DNA of 64,000 bases from Nilaparvata lugens. Taxonomy: Eukaryota; Arthropoda; Insecta; Hemiptera; Delphacidae. Shown piece after piece: positions 22,636-34,680 of this stretch (positions are counted from its first letter, which is position 1; each line of letters begins with the position of its first letter). The translations under genes were made by a program, and so were the position numbers. Where the stretch lies: the NCBI RefSeq assembly GCF_014356525.2, contig NC_052507.1:36145013-36209012 (forward strand). The letters are read 5' to 3'. The notes under the pieces were generated by a model. The model was not told where the DNA came from, searched no databases, and saw only the letters and a program-made list of their open reading frames with translations.

Positions 22636-22886
22636 TCTATACTATAATGAAGGTAAAAACTGGCTTATACACGTATACACGTGTAAAGGATAGGGAAATT
22701 ATGTTTAATGCATCATCACGTCTGAACTACTGGACTGATTTACTTGAAATGTTGCATATAAATTCTTTCTTAATCAACCGAGGATTCTTATAGGCCTATT
22801 TTCAATTCTTCTAGATTTCATCACGTCAAATTTTCAGTTTGTTAAGTTTTAGAATAGACCCTTGCGAAGCACGTGTTACCTGCTAG
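22636..22886 (+). mobile_element. Non-autonomous Helitron-like element (251 bp)
   Basis: Starts TCTATACTATAATGAAGG after A and ends GCACGTGTTACCTGCTAG before T, giving full Helitron termini. It is closely related to the copies at 17,988 and 22,143. It contains no ORF of its own with recognisable function. Confidence 0.7.
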
Positions 22887-25674
22887 TGTATAATAATATT
22901 CATTAAAATCGAAAAATCTTAGCAAAGAAATTTCTTACCGGTTGAAAACGAATCGGGTATCTTTATGTCCAGAATCACGCACGCACTTTGGCACTGCACC
23001 TTGAATATAGGTATTGATTTGATCACTTGAAACAGAATATTATATCAAGTGAATATCACCAATATCGGTATTCAAGTATGATACGAGTTAGTTTGCAAAA
23101 CTTATCAAAAATGAAAAGTTATTTGATTTTGACGTATACAATGTGGAAATTGAGAGAGAACATTCATAAGCTTGTTATTTTTTCCTTTATCCGTCCAACC
23201 TGTCATTGCCAAGCTAATGAACTGGTAAACGCACGTTGAAAATTAAACACGGAGAATGTATTGGAGATTAATGTTTGACATGCATTTCAATTATTTGTTT
23301 TGAATTGTTCTGACAGCTTTTACAACTGGAGAATCGTGGAAATGGTTGGAAAAAATCTAGACATAACATCTATTGAATTTCACTTATGAATTGATCGGTC
23401 GTGGATTCATTCCGTATAAACTATGTCATTTTCAAAGCTTTCAGTCAGATTGTTGTTGAATTTGATGACGCTACAGAGCAATGGATTCCTAGACTTGACG
23501 TGAATGAACCTACAGCTCCTGCTACAACTACTGCCAGTCTCATATAGCCACTAGCCAGTCTCTGTATGCTATTGCTAGATGTCGGTCGAGCTCTACCATT
23601 CGCGAATCAAATACACAAGATAATTTGTGCTCATCCAATATTTTAAATAGGCATTTAGATATCATCAACGTGGGAAATATAGGGAAATATTATATAGAAA
23701 ATTCAATTGGATAACTTTTATCAAGAAGTAGGGAAAGGTGAAAATAATAAAATTTGTGAATTATCAAGTCCGTGAATTTCTGATACATTCGTCATGTTCT
23801 TCAATGTATTGCAGATGGATTTTGGATACTGTAATATCAAGGTAATACTTAAAAATCCGAGATTTTCTGTTGGGGTGCCTGATCTTTTGTGGGGGGAACA
23901 GTGTCTGTCAAATTGAATCTGATAACTGAATAGTTTACTAATAACTAATACAAGTTGATATTTAATAACTGAGTAACATTCTCTAATGAAGATTTTCCAG
24001 ACCGCTCTTTCCATTGCTGAATCACTGTTACATTCTCATTTACATCAATCAAATTATTTAGAAAACGTACCTATAAAAAATGATAATGCATGTGGGCCTA
24101 CATCTCAATGGATTAAGACATTACATCATTAATATTAAAATGAACATTCCATTAACCTCCTAGCTCCTTGGATTAGCATATTTATTATCATCCACTCCTG
24201 TCGAAACACTGCTCCTGTCAGGGTCGGGGCTTTTGAAAATTTGACAAAAATTAGAATGAAGATGTGCTATTTTTTATAATCGAGGTGATCGGTATGGATG
24301 AATATGGGAGAATTTTATTCAAACTCATTCAACTGAAAATCTGCTTATGCAATATGCGTTGTGTGACTTGATCTTTGGCCAATTCATTGATAAAATAACT
24401 TCCATTCTCATTTTTTGTAAGTTGTATAATTCTGAATGATTGAATAAATAAATAAATTTTTATGGAAGATTGATTGTGGAACTGGTCCTGATGGAGCTTC
24501 ACGAATCACTGATATAGTTTTACTGGAAGGTGGAGTTGAGCCCCACTTCTCCCATCAAGGAGGGACCTTAAAATAACATTGGGTAAGCGCATGTCTAATA
24601 TTGAAGTGGGAACTTAACCACACCTCCAGAGGGATTCGGTTCGAGAACATCCCCTTCCTCCACTATCATTGCCCTTTTTGTTTTTATTGTTTCTCCATGA
24701 AATTGGATTAAATTCCCATTCCAACAGCCCGATTATAATAATCAATCCCAGAAGTTGATTCACATTCTCTAATATTGTTCAATAAACTACATTTCATTAG
24801 TCTATTCCTTCATTCATGGAGTTTCAACAGATTCAAAATATTATACATGAATAAACCAAAATTATTATAAAAGCTTCAGTTTAGAAAAAATGATGACGTT
24901 AATAAATATACAATGTTTCTAGAATCATTTTCAGTATTTTTTGTTTGAATGCCACGAAGAATAGAGCTCAGAAGCTGTATCACAATTGAATACAGCTCAC
25001 AATTGAAACAGATTAGGAAAAAAATCGAAGAAAGGAATGTAAAGTAGCTTAAAACTATTACCTGAAAAAAGTCTACGAATTCAACTCGAATTGATACATC
25101 ATTCTCATTTTTATGATATTCATGGATGGGTTGTATGGAAAAAACCTTTTCTTGTAGCTAATCCATTCGTTTCTCCAAAAGAGAAACCCTGTAATGATGA
25201 ATTAGGATGGAAATCATTATCCTTTGATTTCAATGTTTTGATAATGATGTAATTGAGGCGTTTTCCTTCAAAATCCGATCGAATTGATCCTGTACAAGCA
25301 ATTAGCAAGAGCCATCAAGCAATGAAAAATTCAATGCTTTAGAAAATTCACGGTAAAACCTGTATTTTATTGAATCAAGAATACAAAGGAATTGTTTCTA
25401 TCGATACTATTTTTATCATTCTCTAGAATCCATTTGATTGGTTCTAAACGAGCAATCGATTTACTAATTTGTAATAAACGATAATATTAAAATAGCACAT
25501 ACGATAATCAAGCACAAACATGCAGCAATTCATCACGAATCTTATTGAGAAGTATTATCCAATATATTTCAATGAGTAATATTATTGGTAGGTTTTATCC
25601 TCTTCACTTGATAATCTCGTTGGAGTTTTATATTCAAACTATTTTTTTCATGATGAATGATCTCTTTGTTGCAG
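22887..25674. other. AT-rich DNA with no gene recognised
   Basis: Only short frames. A GAATAAATAAATAAAT run at about 24,438-24,458 resembles the 3' tail of a non-LTR element and has a sibling at 37,036. The block 24,180-24,240 (GTCAGGGTCGGGGC) is slightly GC-richer. Nothing else is supportable. Confidence 0.5.
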
Positions 25675-25708
25675 GTGAGCTTCCTGGAGAAACTGTATCA
25701 TACTGCAT
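25675..25708 (+). other. Candidate 34-bp micro-exon
   Basis: A good acceptor (pyrimidine-rich tract then TTGTTGCAG ending at 25,674) and a GTGAGT donor at 25,709 bracket 34 bp that would read VSFLEKLYHTA in one frame. Size and signals fit a micro-exon, but such pairs arise by chance in long introns. The donor lies at the start of a tandem duplicate, so it occurs twice. Confidence 0.15.
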
Positions 25709-26470
25709 GTGAGTCATAGCTCCTAGAAAATAAATTTTTGTCAGTCAACATGAATATTTTATCATTGTTTCTCATTAATACTCATATCAAGTTCACCGTT
25801 GTCAAACCACACATCAATTTTTCAAATGATATAGGAATTCAAGTTTTGTCTTCTATATTGAATTTCTGAATCAAAATTTCCGAACCAATATATATAGAAT
25901 GCCTTTTATGGTTACAAAACTAAACTGTAAATAAAAGCAGTAAGTAAGAGAAGCAGTATCGCTGAAATTTTGAGGAATTGACAAATTCATGTGTGATACA
26001 TAATGTTCTTTGCAAAATTGAATAATATTCATGATTGGAGACAATCAAAAACAATCAATGCCTATCAATTTATCTTTATTCTGAGATATTCTGATGTGAG
26101 TCATAGCTTCTAGCAAATAAATTTTTGTCAGTCAACATGAATATTTGATCATTGTTTCTCATTAATACTCATATCAAGTTCACGTTGTCAAACCACACAT
26201 CAATTATTCAAATAATTAAAGAAATAATATAGGAAGTCAAGTTTTGTCTTCTATATTGAATTTCTAAATCAAAATTTTCGAACCAATATAGAATGCATTT
26301 TATGGTTACAAAACTGTAGAGAAAAGCAGTAAGAGAAGCAGTATCGCTGAAATGTTGAGGAATTGACAAATTTATGAGTGATACCCAATTTTCTTTGCAA
26401 AATTCAATACTGTTCATGATTGGAGACAATCAAAGACAATCAAGGCCTATCAATTTATCTCTATTCTGAT
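25707..26470. repeat. Tandem duplication, two copies of about 387 bp
   Basis: Copy 1 begins ATGTGAGTCATAGCTCCTAG at 25,707 and copy 2 begins ATGTGAGTCATAGCTTCTAG at 26,094. They align to near 26,090 and 26,470 with scattered substitutions and small indels. No coding sequence was seen, so this looks like a local segmental duplication rather than a transposon. Confidence 0.8.
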
Positions 26471-27425
26471 CATACCCCACAAATCACAAATATTTCTTTA
26501 GATATGATTTTCTCAATAAAAATTGAATTTCAGCTGGAATTGAGACTGCTCATAGAATATCTATTTGAATTGATAGCAAATGAAATAATTTAAAATTCTA
26601 GAATACGCTAAATAATCGTAAAAATAGAGGTGATTTCAATAACATTGTCAGTCTCGCCAAGCTGATCATTTCGAATTGGAATAAAATATCATGGACACGT
26701 GTTTCAAAACGAGCACAAACATCTTGCTATAATAATATATTGTACATTTGTACTTCAGTACAACCACTTTAGTCTACACGAAAGTTTAGTACAGTACAGT
26801 GATTATGATCGTGTTGGTTACAACTGTAATGATTGAAATTATGAGAATTATAAATTAGTGAGAATGACAATCAGTATAATGGAAATATAATCAATTCATT
26901 CTAATTATGTAGAGAATCCACATCAACATTATTCGTTTCTGATGTATCAGAATTATTATAATATACATTGATTTGACATATTTCCACTATATTAGTTTAC
27001 TTCACATATGAAGTAATGATATGTTATCTAAAAAATGATGATTTTAGTTCATAATGAACGTTGAAGAGTTTGGGGAATTGTCTGAACACATTTAAAAATT
27101 GATGAGATCTCTCAAGGATATCTGGTGACTCACGAAATTAATTATGACAAATGATCTCCATCGATATCGGTTGAACCCTCCCGTTTCAAAATTATTATTA
27201 TTCCCATTATTTTCCAGTTGACAAGTATTATTGATGGCAAAAACGATTCACCCCTTTTCTAGTACCGCAGTGTTGATGTGTTTTAATAAGCAAATGAAAA
27301 TTTATGACGAAAACTTTTCTGCTTCAACTCTAATTAGAGCAGTTTATAATTGTGTGGGGGAAGTGCCGCACTAGTCTTACAATGGAGTGGATGCGATTAG
27401 CAGAATGTGACAGTCGTCATGGTGC
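26471..27425. other. AT-rich DNA; possible regulatory patch at 27,340-27,420
   Basis: Mostly featureless. The stretch 27,330-27,425 has TCTAATTAGA (homeodomain-core palindrome) and is GC-richer, so it could be a regulatory element. That is inference from motif content only. Confidence 0.3.
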
Positions 27426-28035
27426 CGGAGTGGGGGGAAAAGAAGATAAGAGAGAGAGAAGAGGGAATGGAGAGAAGAAAAGAGATTGAGAGTGAGAATG
27501 ATGTAGGAGAAGAATAAGATGAGATAAATGTGGAAGAAAGAGGAATGAGATCAGGGGAAGTGACTTGGGAGAGATGAATAAGAGGAAGAAGTAGAAGGAG
27601 AATATGATAAGAAGGAGAAAGGAGGAGAATTGGAGGATCAGGAAAAAGGAAATAAAAGAAACATTTGGAAATCCATGTACGCCATGATAGAAGAAGTAAT
27701 CATCATCTTCTTCACAAGATGGATAAAGTGTTAAAAGGAAAAATACGATATAACGGTATAAGTAGAATGATCATAATTGAAAGAATTAGAAGAGGAACTA
27801 GAATAAGAACCAAAAACGTCAAATAGCTGATATTCTGGAAGAGGATTGAATGTAATTAGGAGGAAGTTACAATGGTGAAGAAGTTGGGGAGAAACAGGCA
27901 AGAAAGATGAAGAGGAAAAGGACTCACAGAAGTAGTCGAAGCCTGGAATAGTAATGGGGTGAGCGATGATGCTAGGGGGCCGGGAGGAGAGTGAAGCGTA
28001 CATCAAAAGAGTATGTTAAGAAAGAGAGGGTGAGG
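27426..28035. repeat. Long purine-rich tract (plus strand)
   Basis: About 600 bp of strongly purine-biased plus strand, with GAAGAGG/GGAGAAG words and GAGAGAGAGAAGAGGG. It is not a perfect repeat. Frames across it give Ser/Phe-rich or Glu/Arg-rich peptides, typical low-complexity artefacts. Similar tracts occur at 29,690, 35,200, 49,900 and 57,850. Confidence 0.6.
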
Positions 28036-31000
28036 AGCAGGACTACCTCCAGGGCTGCTGCACTGTATTCCATGGTTGGTTACCAAGGGCACGAGGGTTC
28101 ATCCCTCCTGCAATGAAAGTTAATTAGAGAGAAGACTGCGAATGATGGTTCTCGACTTTTTCAAAGATAATTAGAAATGAACAGGTGATTTCTCATCGAA
28201 ATGAAACGGAACGAGCAAGATAGCTTTGCAGCAACTGTAGTTGGCCAATGATTCTCTATAATAGTGTCTTCGGAATTGCTGATTGAGATCAGATAATGGC
28301 TGTATCATATTTTTCCTACAACACAATTTATTGAAAAGTCCTCAAAAAATACATAGACTGTATAGTCATTCCCGATAACCTTACTCTACTCTCAATCTGG
28401 CTGCCTATCATGAATACCCGATGTATGTAACAGTAACTAGGCTACTGATGCATTATTATCACTTCAATAATAATAATAACTATTATATTTCATAATAAGG
28501 ATTCGAAGATTTATTTTAATAATTATTATTATTATCATCATCCCTCTAATATAATAATTATTTTATAATAAGGTTTCTTGGATTCTTGGAAGTCAATACG
28601 AATATGGAGGGCCCTGATCCCAGATGATTTTTATTTTATTGCTTTACTGCATGAATTCAGTTATTGAAATCAAAACCTAATTATCTACATATCGACTACT
28701 GTGATACTGTATTTTATGTCATGAGCATGTAATTTCCTGTGTTGTAATATTGTAATTTACATACCCGATACTTGAAAAATTAATCTATTATTTTTTTCCA
28801 ATCTTATAAAGACATGCACAATTATCTGATTTACATAGAACCTCTTTCATTTATTATTGTTATCATGCGTATGACATTCTTGGCAGAGGGATCTTTAAGA
28901 CGTATGTAATGCCTTGCCGTAATATTCAATGTATCCCTTCATGAGAGAAACACTATTTGTTATCATGAGTTGAAACTAGGAACGATCATTATCACCTTCA
29001 CCTTCTGAATAGGACTTTTTCATACTATGAAGTTCAAAAGCAATGGATACTCTTTTTTTTCAACACAATTTTCCATCATCCATGTGTCTCCATTGAGATT
29101 TCATTGAGATGTTTGAAGAAGAACATTATGTTTGAGATAAGAAATGGAAGTGGTGAAAAAATGAATAGATGTTGGAGTATAGAAGAAACAAGTCATAATA
29201 TACTGTAGTAGTGTAAGAAGCTAGCTTTGAGTGAGAGACCACACAAGTCACTAGAGAAGGGCTTAAAGAGCAGGCTCAGTGTGTCTGTTGCAATTCAGAA
29301 GGCAAAGTTTGCTTGAAAAACATGAAAATTTCACGCCCTCACCGCGAGAAGACCTGTTACCCCTCTTGCTCACCACCATCCAGAGGCCTATTGGTTTATG
29401 TAAATGAAATCTAATCCGTGATTTGCATGTCGGTTCGGTGGAGCCACCACCACTGAGAACTCGTGAGAAGGAATGCTCCCCAGTTTGCTTGTTGACTTTG
29501 ACGGCCCACCCTGTATGTGATGGTTGATGCTACCTCACTAGCATCATCTGTCTCTGGCATCTTTTTGTTCAACACATACGTTTACAGCACGCAGGAAAAT
29601 ACACAAACATAAAAAAACGGTTAGTGTATACCTTGCAACAACGTTTCCACATCACAAATATAACGTGAGAGATTCGTGGACAAATGTTGTTCCGCGTTTA
29701 CTTGTGGAAAAATATACATTGGGGTGCGAGAGAGTGTGGAAAAAAGACAGGAGGTGGCTGGTGGACTGGTGCAAAAAGGAAAAAAGTTGATAGAGAAGTG
29801 GGTGTAGGGGGAGAAAAGGAGAGCGATAATGAGGGAGAGTGAACTTCTATCAAGGAGTGAGATATGAAGCAAGACACTGTTGAGATATATCAATTCAATT
29901 ACAGACAGTAGTATAATGGATAACTGGATTTATTGATTAAAATTTTAAAAAGGAATACAACTTTTGAAACAACAGGCATGATAGCCCAAATCTGTTCCCT
30001 GTACAAAAATATTACACTTTTAAATGTAATTTAATGACTCAGTGTCGGAGAAAATGTGAGATTGAAGAAAAGGAGTTAGTTTTTGGGAATACTGAAAAAT
30101 GATGGAAGGAGTATACTTCGATAAATTGAATAATTGGCCTTAGTCATAGAGAGCATGAGGCAAAGACATTGATGAAAAAACACGATAGCTGTAAAAAAAT
30201 CAGAGCTCAGATTAGATTAGAGTTATTCATTCATGTATGTAACAATATTTAACTGGCGCATACTGGTTCACATTAAATTACACTATTGCTAGTAATTTAA
30301 CAAATCCTACAAAGAATGGAGAATCAATCAATGAGAATAAATAATATTGCAATTTGAATAACGATAGTATAATATTGTGAAGTAACTTCATAGATTGGTT
30401 GTGTTTCAACAAATAATTGTCGATTCTCTGAAAAAGATATGAAAAAATATTATTCTCATCAACACACGACCAGGTGAAAAATTATGGAGAGGAAAAAGGA
30501 ATAAGAGGAGAATCATTTTTGTGATTTACTTTCCATTATAAATATATGTTGAGCAAGTAGTGATAGGAAGCCAAAGTGGATGATTGTGATAAGTGGAGAT
30601 GAGTAATTGGAATAACTGTAGAATGAATTGAAAAAGTAAATAACGAGCAATAAGATTCGTGAAAATGGTGATAAAATGTAATAAATTGAAAAATAGGAGA
30701 GAATGTGATTAGGGTTACCAGATGACAGGAATTCTAGCTCTGAGTCAGGGAATGATCGAATTGTGAATGATGAGGATTATGCGAATTATCATCAGAAGTC
30801 AGTCTGTTATAACAGTTTGTTTCACTGGTTTGCTTTTCTGCGTTGTGTTGTGTCATAGAAGTTATGGTACTAAGAAAATCAACGATTTTCCTGGAGCATC
30901 AGTCTGGTTCATGACCTTATAAGGCAAGGATTTGATTATCAATCATGCCTTATTTGGTTAGGAATTTGAGAAATAGCTGTCACTTGGTGGGAGAATGTAT

Positions 31001-31063
31001 CTTAAATTGTAGTTATACCCTTCCTTTTTATTGGCAGAAATTGTGATGAATATTTTCAATAAA
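28036..31063. other. AT-rich DNA with two GC-richer patches, no gene recognised
   Basis: A patch at 28,040-28,110 and another at 29,330-29,500 are GC-richer. The second contains TCTAATCCGTGATTTGCAT, which holds a TAATCC (Otx/bicoid-type) core and an ATTTGCAT octamer (POU-type), so it is an enhancer candidate by motif alone. A short purine-rich tract lies at 29,690-29,880. No exon could be supported. Confidence 0.4.
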
Positions 31064-32510
31064 ATAGTAACTGCCAATCACAGTTAACGTTGGTTAGGTT
31101 CTTATCTAGTGAGGCCGTACACAGCTGTCCTCGACAAGGCAAGCGTACAGAGGCTTCACTCAGCGTCTGTCCTCTGTTGTAAGCAGTACAAAATGTAGTC
31201 AGAGTATTTTGTGTTAATCATTGCTTTTATACCAGTTTTAGGCTTGGTAGTATTTGGCTGTGGAACCATCTGTTCCAATAGCATGTTTAGTTTTTTCCGC
31301 CTCAGTAAATGCTTCAATTAAGAAGAGAGGATATCAAATTTGTCACCTTACAATGGAAATTTTCCTCCTATAACCGCTACTAAAGGTACGTCATAGATTA
31401 TAATATAATTACAGAAATTATTATCGATGAAAGCTTCCATCAAAGTATTAAATTTATTGTGATAGATACATTTAAGTGTAATATGTAGAAATGTGGAGTA
31501 CCTATAAGAAGAAATTGAGATATTCTTGATTTTAAATTATTTTTGAAGAGGAAGCTATTAACCTAAATTTAAATGACCGTATTTTGTGTTATAGATTTTA
31601 TTTGTTCTGCTGATTCTAATGAAAAGCTTTCTTGATTCTTTAGGAAACACCTATCATATAATTTATTTTTTTTAATTACACTATACATGTAATTTATGTA
31701 ATAGAACTGACTGAACAAACTAACAACAATACTCGAGAGACCTTATTATGAAGTGATTCAATCAACTAGTGAATTATGTATTATGGGATACTATGTACCC
31801 ATCTCTTTGTATAAAGGGCATGACCCTGATTACAAATAAATTCTTTTCTATTAAATCAAGATATTGAAGTAGGTATTGTCTAATCGTGTTTTAAAGTAAT
31901 AAGTATTGATTTGAGTTTTATATAAAAAAAACGAAAGTAGGTTGACTTTATGATATAACTGAAGTTGAGTTAATTTGTATTATCCTAGTTTATTTTTTAT
32001 TCTAACAGCGGTCAAAGTATGGGTCCATCAATGTACGAGTCCATCAATTTACGGGTTAATGAGTGTCTCGTGAACGTGTGTCTTTAAGCCGCTGAGATGC
32101 CTCTAAATCGATGGCAGTCCTAGAAGCTTGGGGTATGCTGTCTCCTGATGCTCCTAGAGCTCAATCACCGAACCTAGATTCAAATTGAAGAAACAGCTTT
32201 GAGGTAACAACTTTTTCCAAATATTTATTAAACAAACGTCCCAGGAACTCCGGATGTGGCAGAATGGGTTTTCAGTGACTACAGACTTTCAAAAAGGGGA
32301 GGGGTGTAAAACGTGAACCATTTAAATCAATTAAAACGTGCTGAATTAGACCCTTTTTGTTAAATCTCAACTTTGATTTGGGAATTAATAGATTACAAAT
32401 TTTTATTTCATTTGAATAGTAGATTTTCGGTTGTATCTTTACATTGAAATGTGAGGTCATATTCTCTCTGTAAGGTTCCAGCTGGGAATTTCAGTTTTCT
32501 TTAATTTTAT
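31064..32510 (+). repeat. Duplicated 1.45 kb unit, copy A, with exon-intron-like signals
   Basis: This unit matches 37,995-39,498 in the same orientation with moderate divergence and indels. Both copies keep a donor AAAG|GTACGT (31,386 here), an acceptor TTCTAACAG|CGG (exon from 32,009), and a second donor GAG|GTAACA (32,204). Between the last two signals lies a GC-richer 195-bp block with ATGGCAGTCCTAGAAGCTTG that is open for only 17 codons. The pattern suggests a two-exon non-coding transcript or decayed gene that was duplicated, or an unclassified transposable element. Confidence 0.65.
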
Positions 32511-33483
32511 ATTTTATGATCTACTAAACAACTAAAAGTTGAATTAGTATATGTTGTAATGTTTAAAAGTCCCTTATTGATAAATTAATGTTTTAAAATA
32601 ATTTTGGTCTTAAATTTGTAAAGAATCAAATGAAGTTTCAAGAACCCTAACCTTTTTTAAATTTGTTTTGATATCACATAATTTTGAATAGTTTTCCAAG
32701 GTAGAATTCCGTGATGTGATTTTTTAGGAATATTTTGTCTTTGCTGCTTTCATAATAATTATAAAGATACAGAATGGATATGATTAACATTTGATAGCAT
32801 TTCGATAGTGTTTTAAAAGTTTCCAAGTGTGTTCTAAATGTGCTGAGAGTTTTCTGAATTTTATGTTGATCTTTTCTAAAAATATGTATTGTTATTTATG
32901 ATTAACTTCTGAGAAATATCTATGATAACTTTCAATTTTTCTTTCTGAAATTAGAGTTCTTCAAGCTTCTCATGATTCAATCTCAAACGTTTTCAATGTA
33001 AAGCAGACAGAGTAGGATACTATCTAATTAGCTATATGGGAGATAATTTCCTAAATTTAGTGATTCTGTTTTCGGTTTTCATGATGTAACTTCATTTTGT
33101 TGAATTTAACTGTAAGAGGTGACAATAATATTTGATATCTTCTCTCTATTTCGTTGTCTATCTTGTCATTTCTGGTTTCCCGTTCTCTAGCACTAGGTAT
33201 GTTTATCAAGCCTCCCTTTTATTGAGTTATATTGTGTGTGCTTCTAGATTCTAAATTCCAAATTAACTTTCCAAATTCATAGCACGGCACAGGAATCAGG
33301 AAAACTTTCAAATTGTCGGGAATTTTGGAAAATGGAAAGAGGGAGATATAAGAAACGATATTCATTGAGGGATTGTTATCAAAAAAATATTAATAATATT
33401 TTTTTTACAATATGATGAATTATGATGAATTATATTTTATTCAATCTGGCCTGAGTCACTAGACTCATACTTTTTACTTTATT
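32511..33483. other. AT-rich DNA, no feature recognised
   Basis: Featureless AT-rich sequence between duplicated unit A and the dispersed repeat at 33,484. Confidence 0.5.
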
Positions 33484-33612
33484 GCCCTGTTACCATAGGT
33501 AAGGAAAGTATTTGCTCTATTACCATAGGTAAGGAAAGTATTGTTTTCCAAAAAAATTAAGATACCCCAATCTCTAAATCTATGTACGTTTTGGGTTCCC
33601 TGAGTCATGCAA
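33484..33612. repeat. Dispersed repeat (ATTACCATAGGTAAGG family), head duplicated
   Basis: Two successive heads, GTTACCATAGGTAAGGAAAG and ATTACCATAGGTAAGGAAAG, are followed by TTTCCAAAAAAATTAAGATA and a segment ending GGGTTCCCTGAGTCATGC. This is the same family as 20,768-20,880. The repeat runs straight into the GT microsatellite. Confidence 0.65.
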
Positions 33613-33616
33613 TTTT

Positions 33617-33665
33617 CTGTATGTGTGTGTAAGTGTGTGTGTGTGTGTGTGGTGTGTGTGTGTGT

Positions 33666-33739
<74 letters not shown>

Positions 33740-33748
33740 TGTGTGTGT

Positions 33749-33801
<53 letters not shown>

Positions 33802-33839
33802 TGGTGTGTGTGTGTGGTGTGTGTGTGTGTGTGTGTGTG

Positions 33840-33883
<44 letters not shown>

Positions 33884-33912
33884 TGGTGTGTGTGTGAGTG
33901 TGTGTGAGTGTA
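33617..33912. repeat. GT microsatellite, about 295 bp, with periodic GG interruptions
   Basis: Nearly pure (GT)n broken by GGTG steps and a few GAGTG variants at the right end. Overlapping Cys/Val and His/Thr frames across it are translation artefacts. Length is probably polymorphic and may be imprecise in assembly. Confidence 0.95.
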
Positions 33913-34089
33913 TGTATTCGCTACAATTTAAACGAGAAATTTCAAGTGGAGAAGATTGAGAATGGAAATGCCTTTTAATGTTCAGTAACCTTTTCACCTT
34001 ATATTGAAAATAAGCTCGAAATTCCAGAAATTGTGATTATTCAAATGCACACTTAATGAGAGTTGCATCCTGTCGATCCTTTTATAGTA

Positions 34090-34680
34090 TATTTAGCACC
34101 TAGGGCCGAAAATAAGACTTTTCCGGTTCGAAATAGTTTTTCAAGTCTGAGGCCGTAGGCCGAGGACTAGAAAAGATTGAGAGCTGGAAAACCATTTTTG
34201 CCCGTTGTGCGAACGCCATTTTTCGCCACACAGAAAAATAAACAATATATAATTATATGAGAATAATTGTTTATTGAACACTTCCGAAAGCAAAAGTGGA
34301 AGATCATAGCTTCAGCAAATCTGAGGTAATCTGAATATCAGGAAATTGTCCAAGTATTTTTATTTTTATTCTGATTTGTCTAAATAACCTAAAAGATTAT
34401 GTTGAGTTTATACTTTTTTATTCTTTTAAATGACAATAAGATGATATTTTTATAAATGTTTTAATTATTGAATAATAAACTCGAATAATGAAAAGTTTTT
34501 TGATCATTTGTTTTAGCACACTTGAAATTTAGCGGCCGGAAAGGGTACTCTTTCCGGCTTTAGCCGGAAAGAAACCTGTTCTGACGTCAGACGAGAGTCG
34601 TCTGCAAACAAATTCTTTCAGATCTAAGTAGGGACTGGAAAACTGCTGCTCTCTGTACAGTGTGGCGAAAAATCATTTAC
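34090..34680. mobile_element. Inverted-repeat-bounded repeat, class unknown
   Basis: ATTTTTCGCCACAC at 34,218-34,231 is perfectly inverted at 34,660-34,673 (GTGTGGCGAAAAAT), enclosing AT-rich sequence. The left outer part has CTGAGGCCGTAGGCCGAGG and the right inner part has AGCGGCCGGAAAGGG followed by TTTCCGGCTTTAGCCGGAAA, a local hairpin. This suggests a MITE-like or composite element. No ORF was seen. Confidence 0.45.

Noticed and set aside
33605..33997. Overlapping 94-130 codon frames across the GT microsatellite
   Set aside because: They encode only Cys/Val or His/Thr dipeptides from the repeat in every frame.
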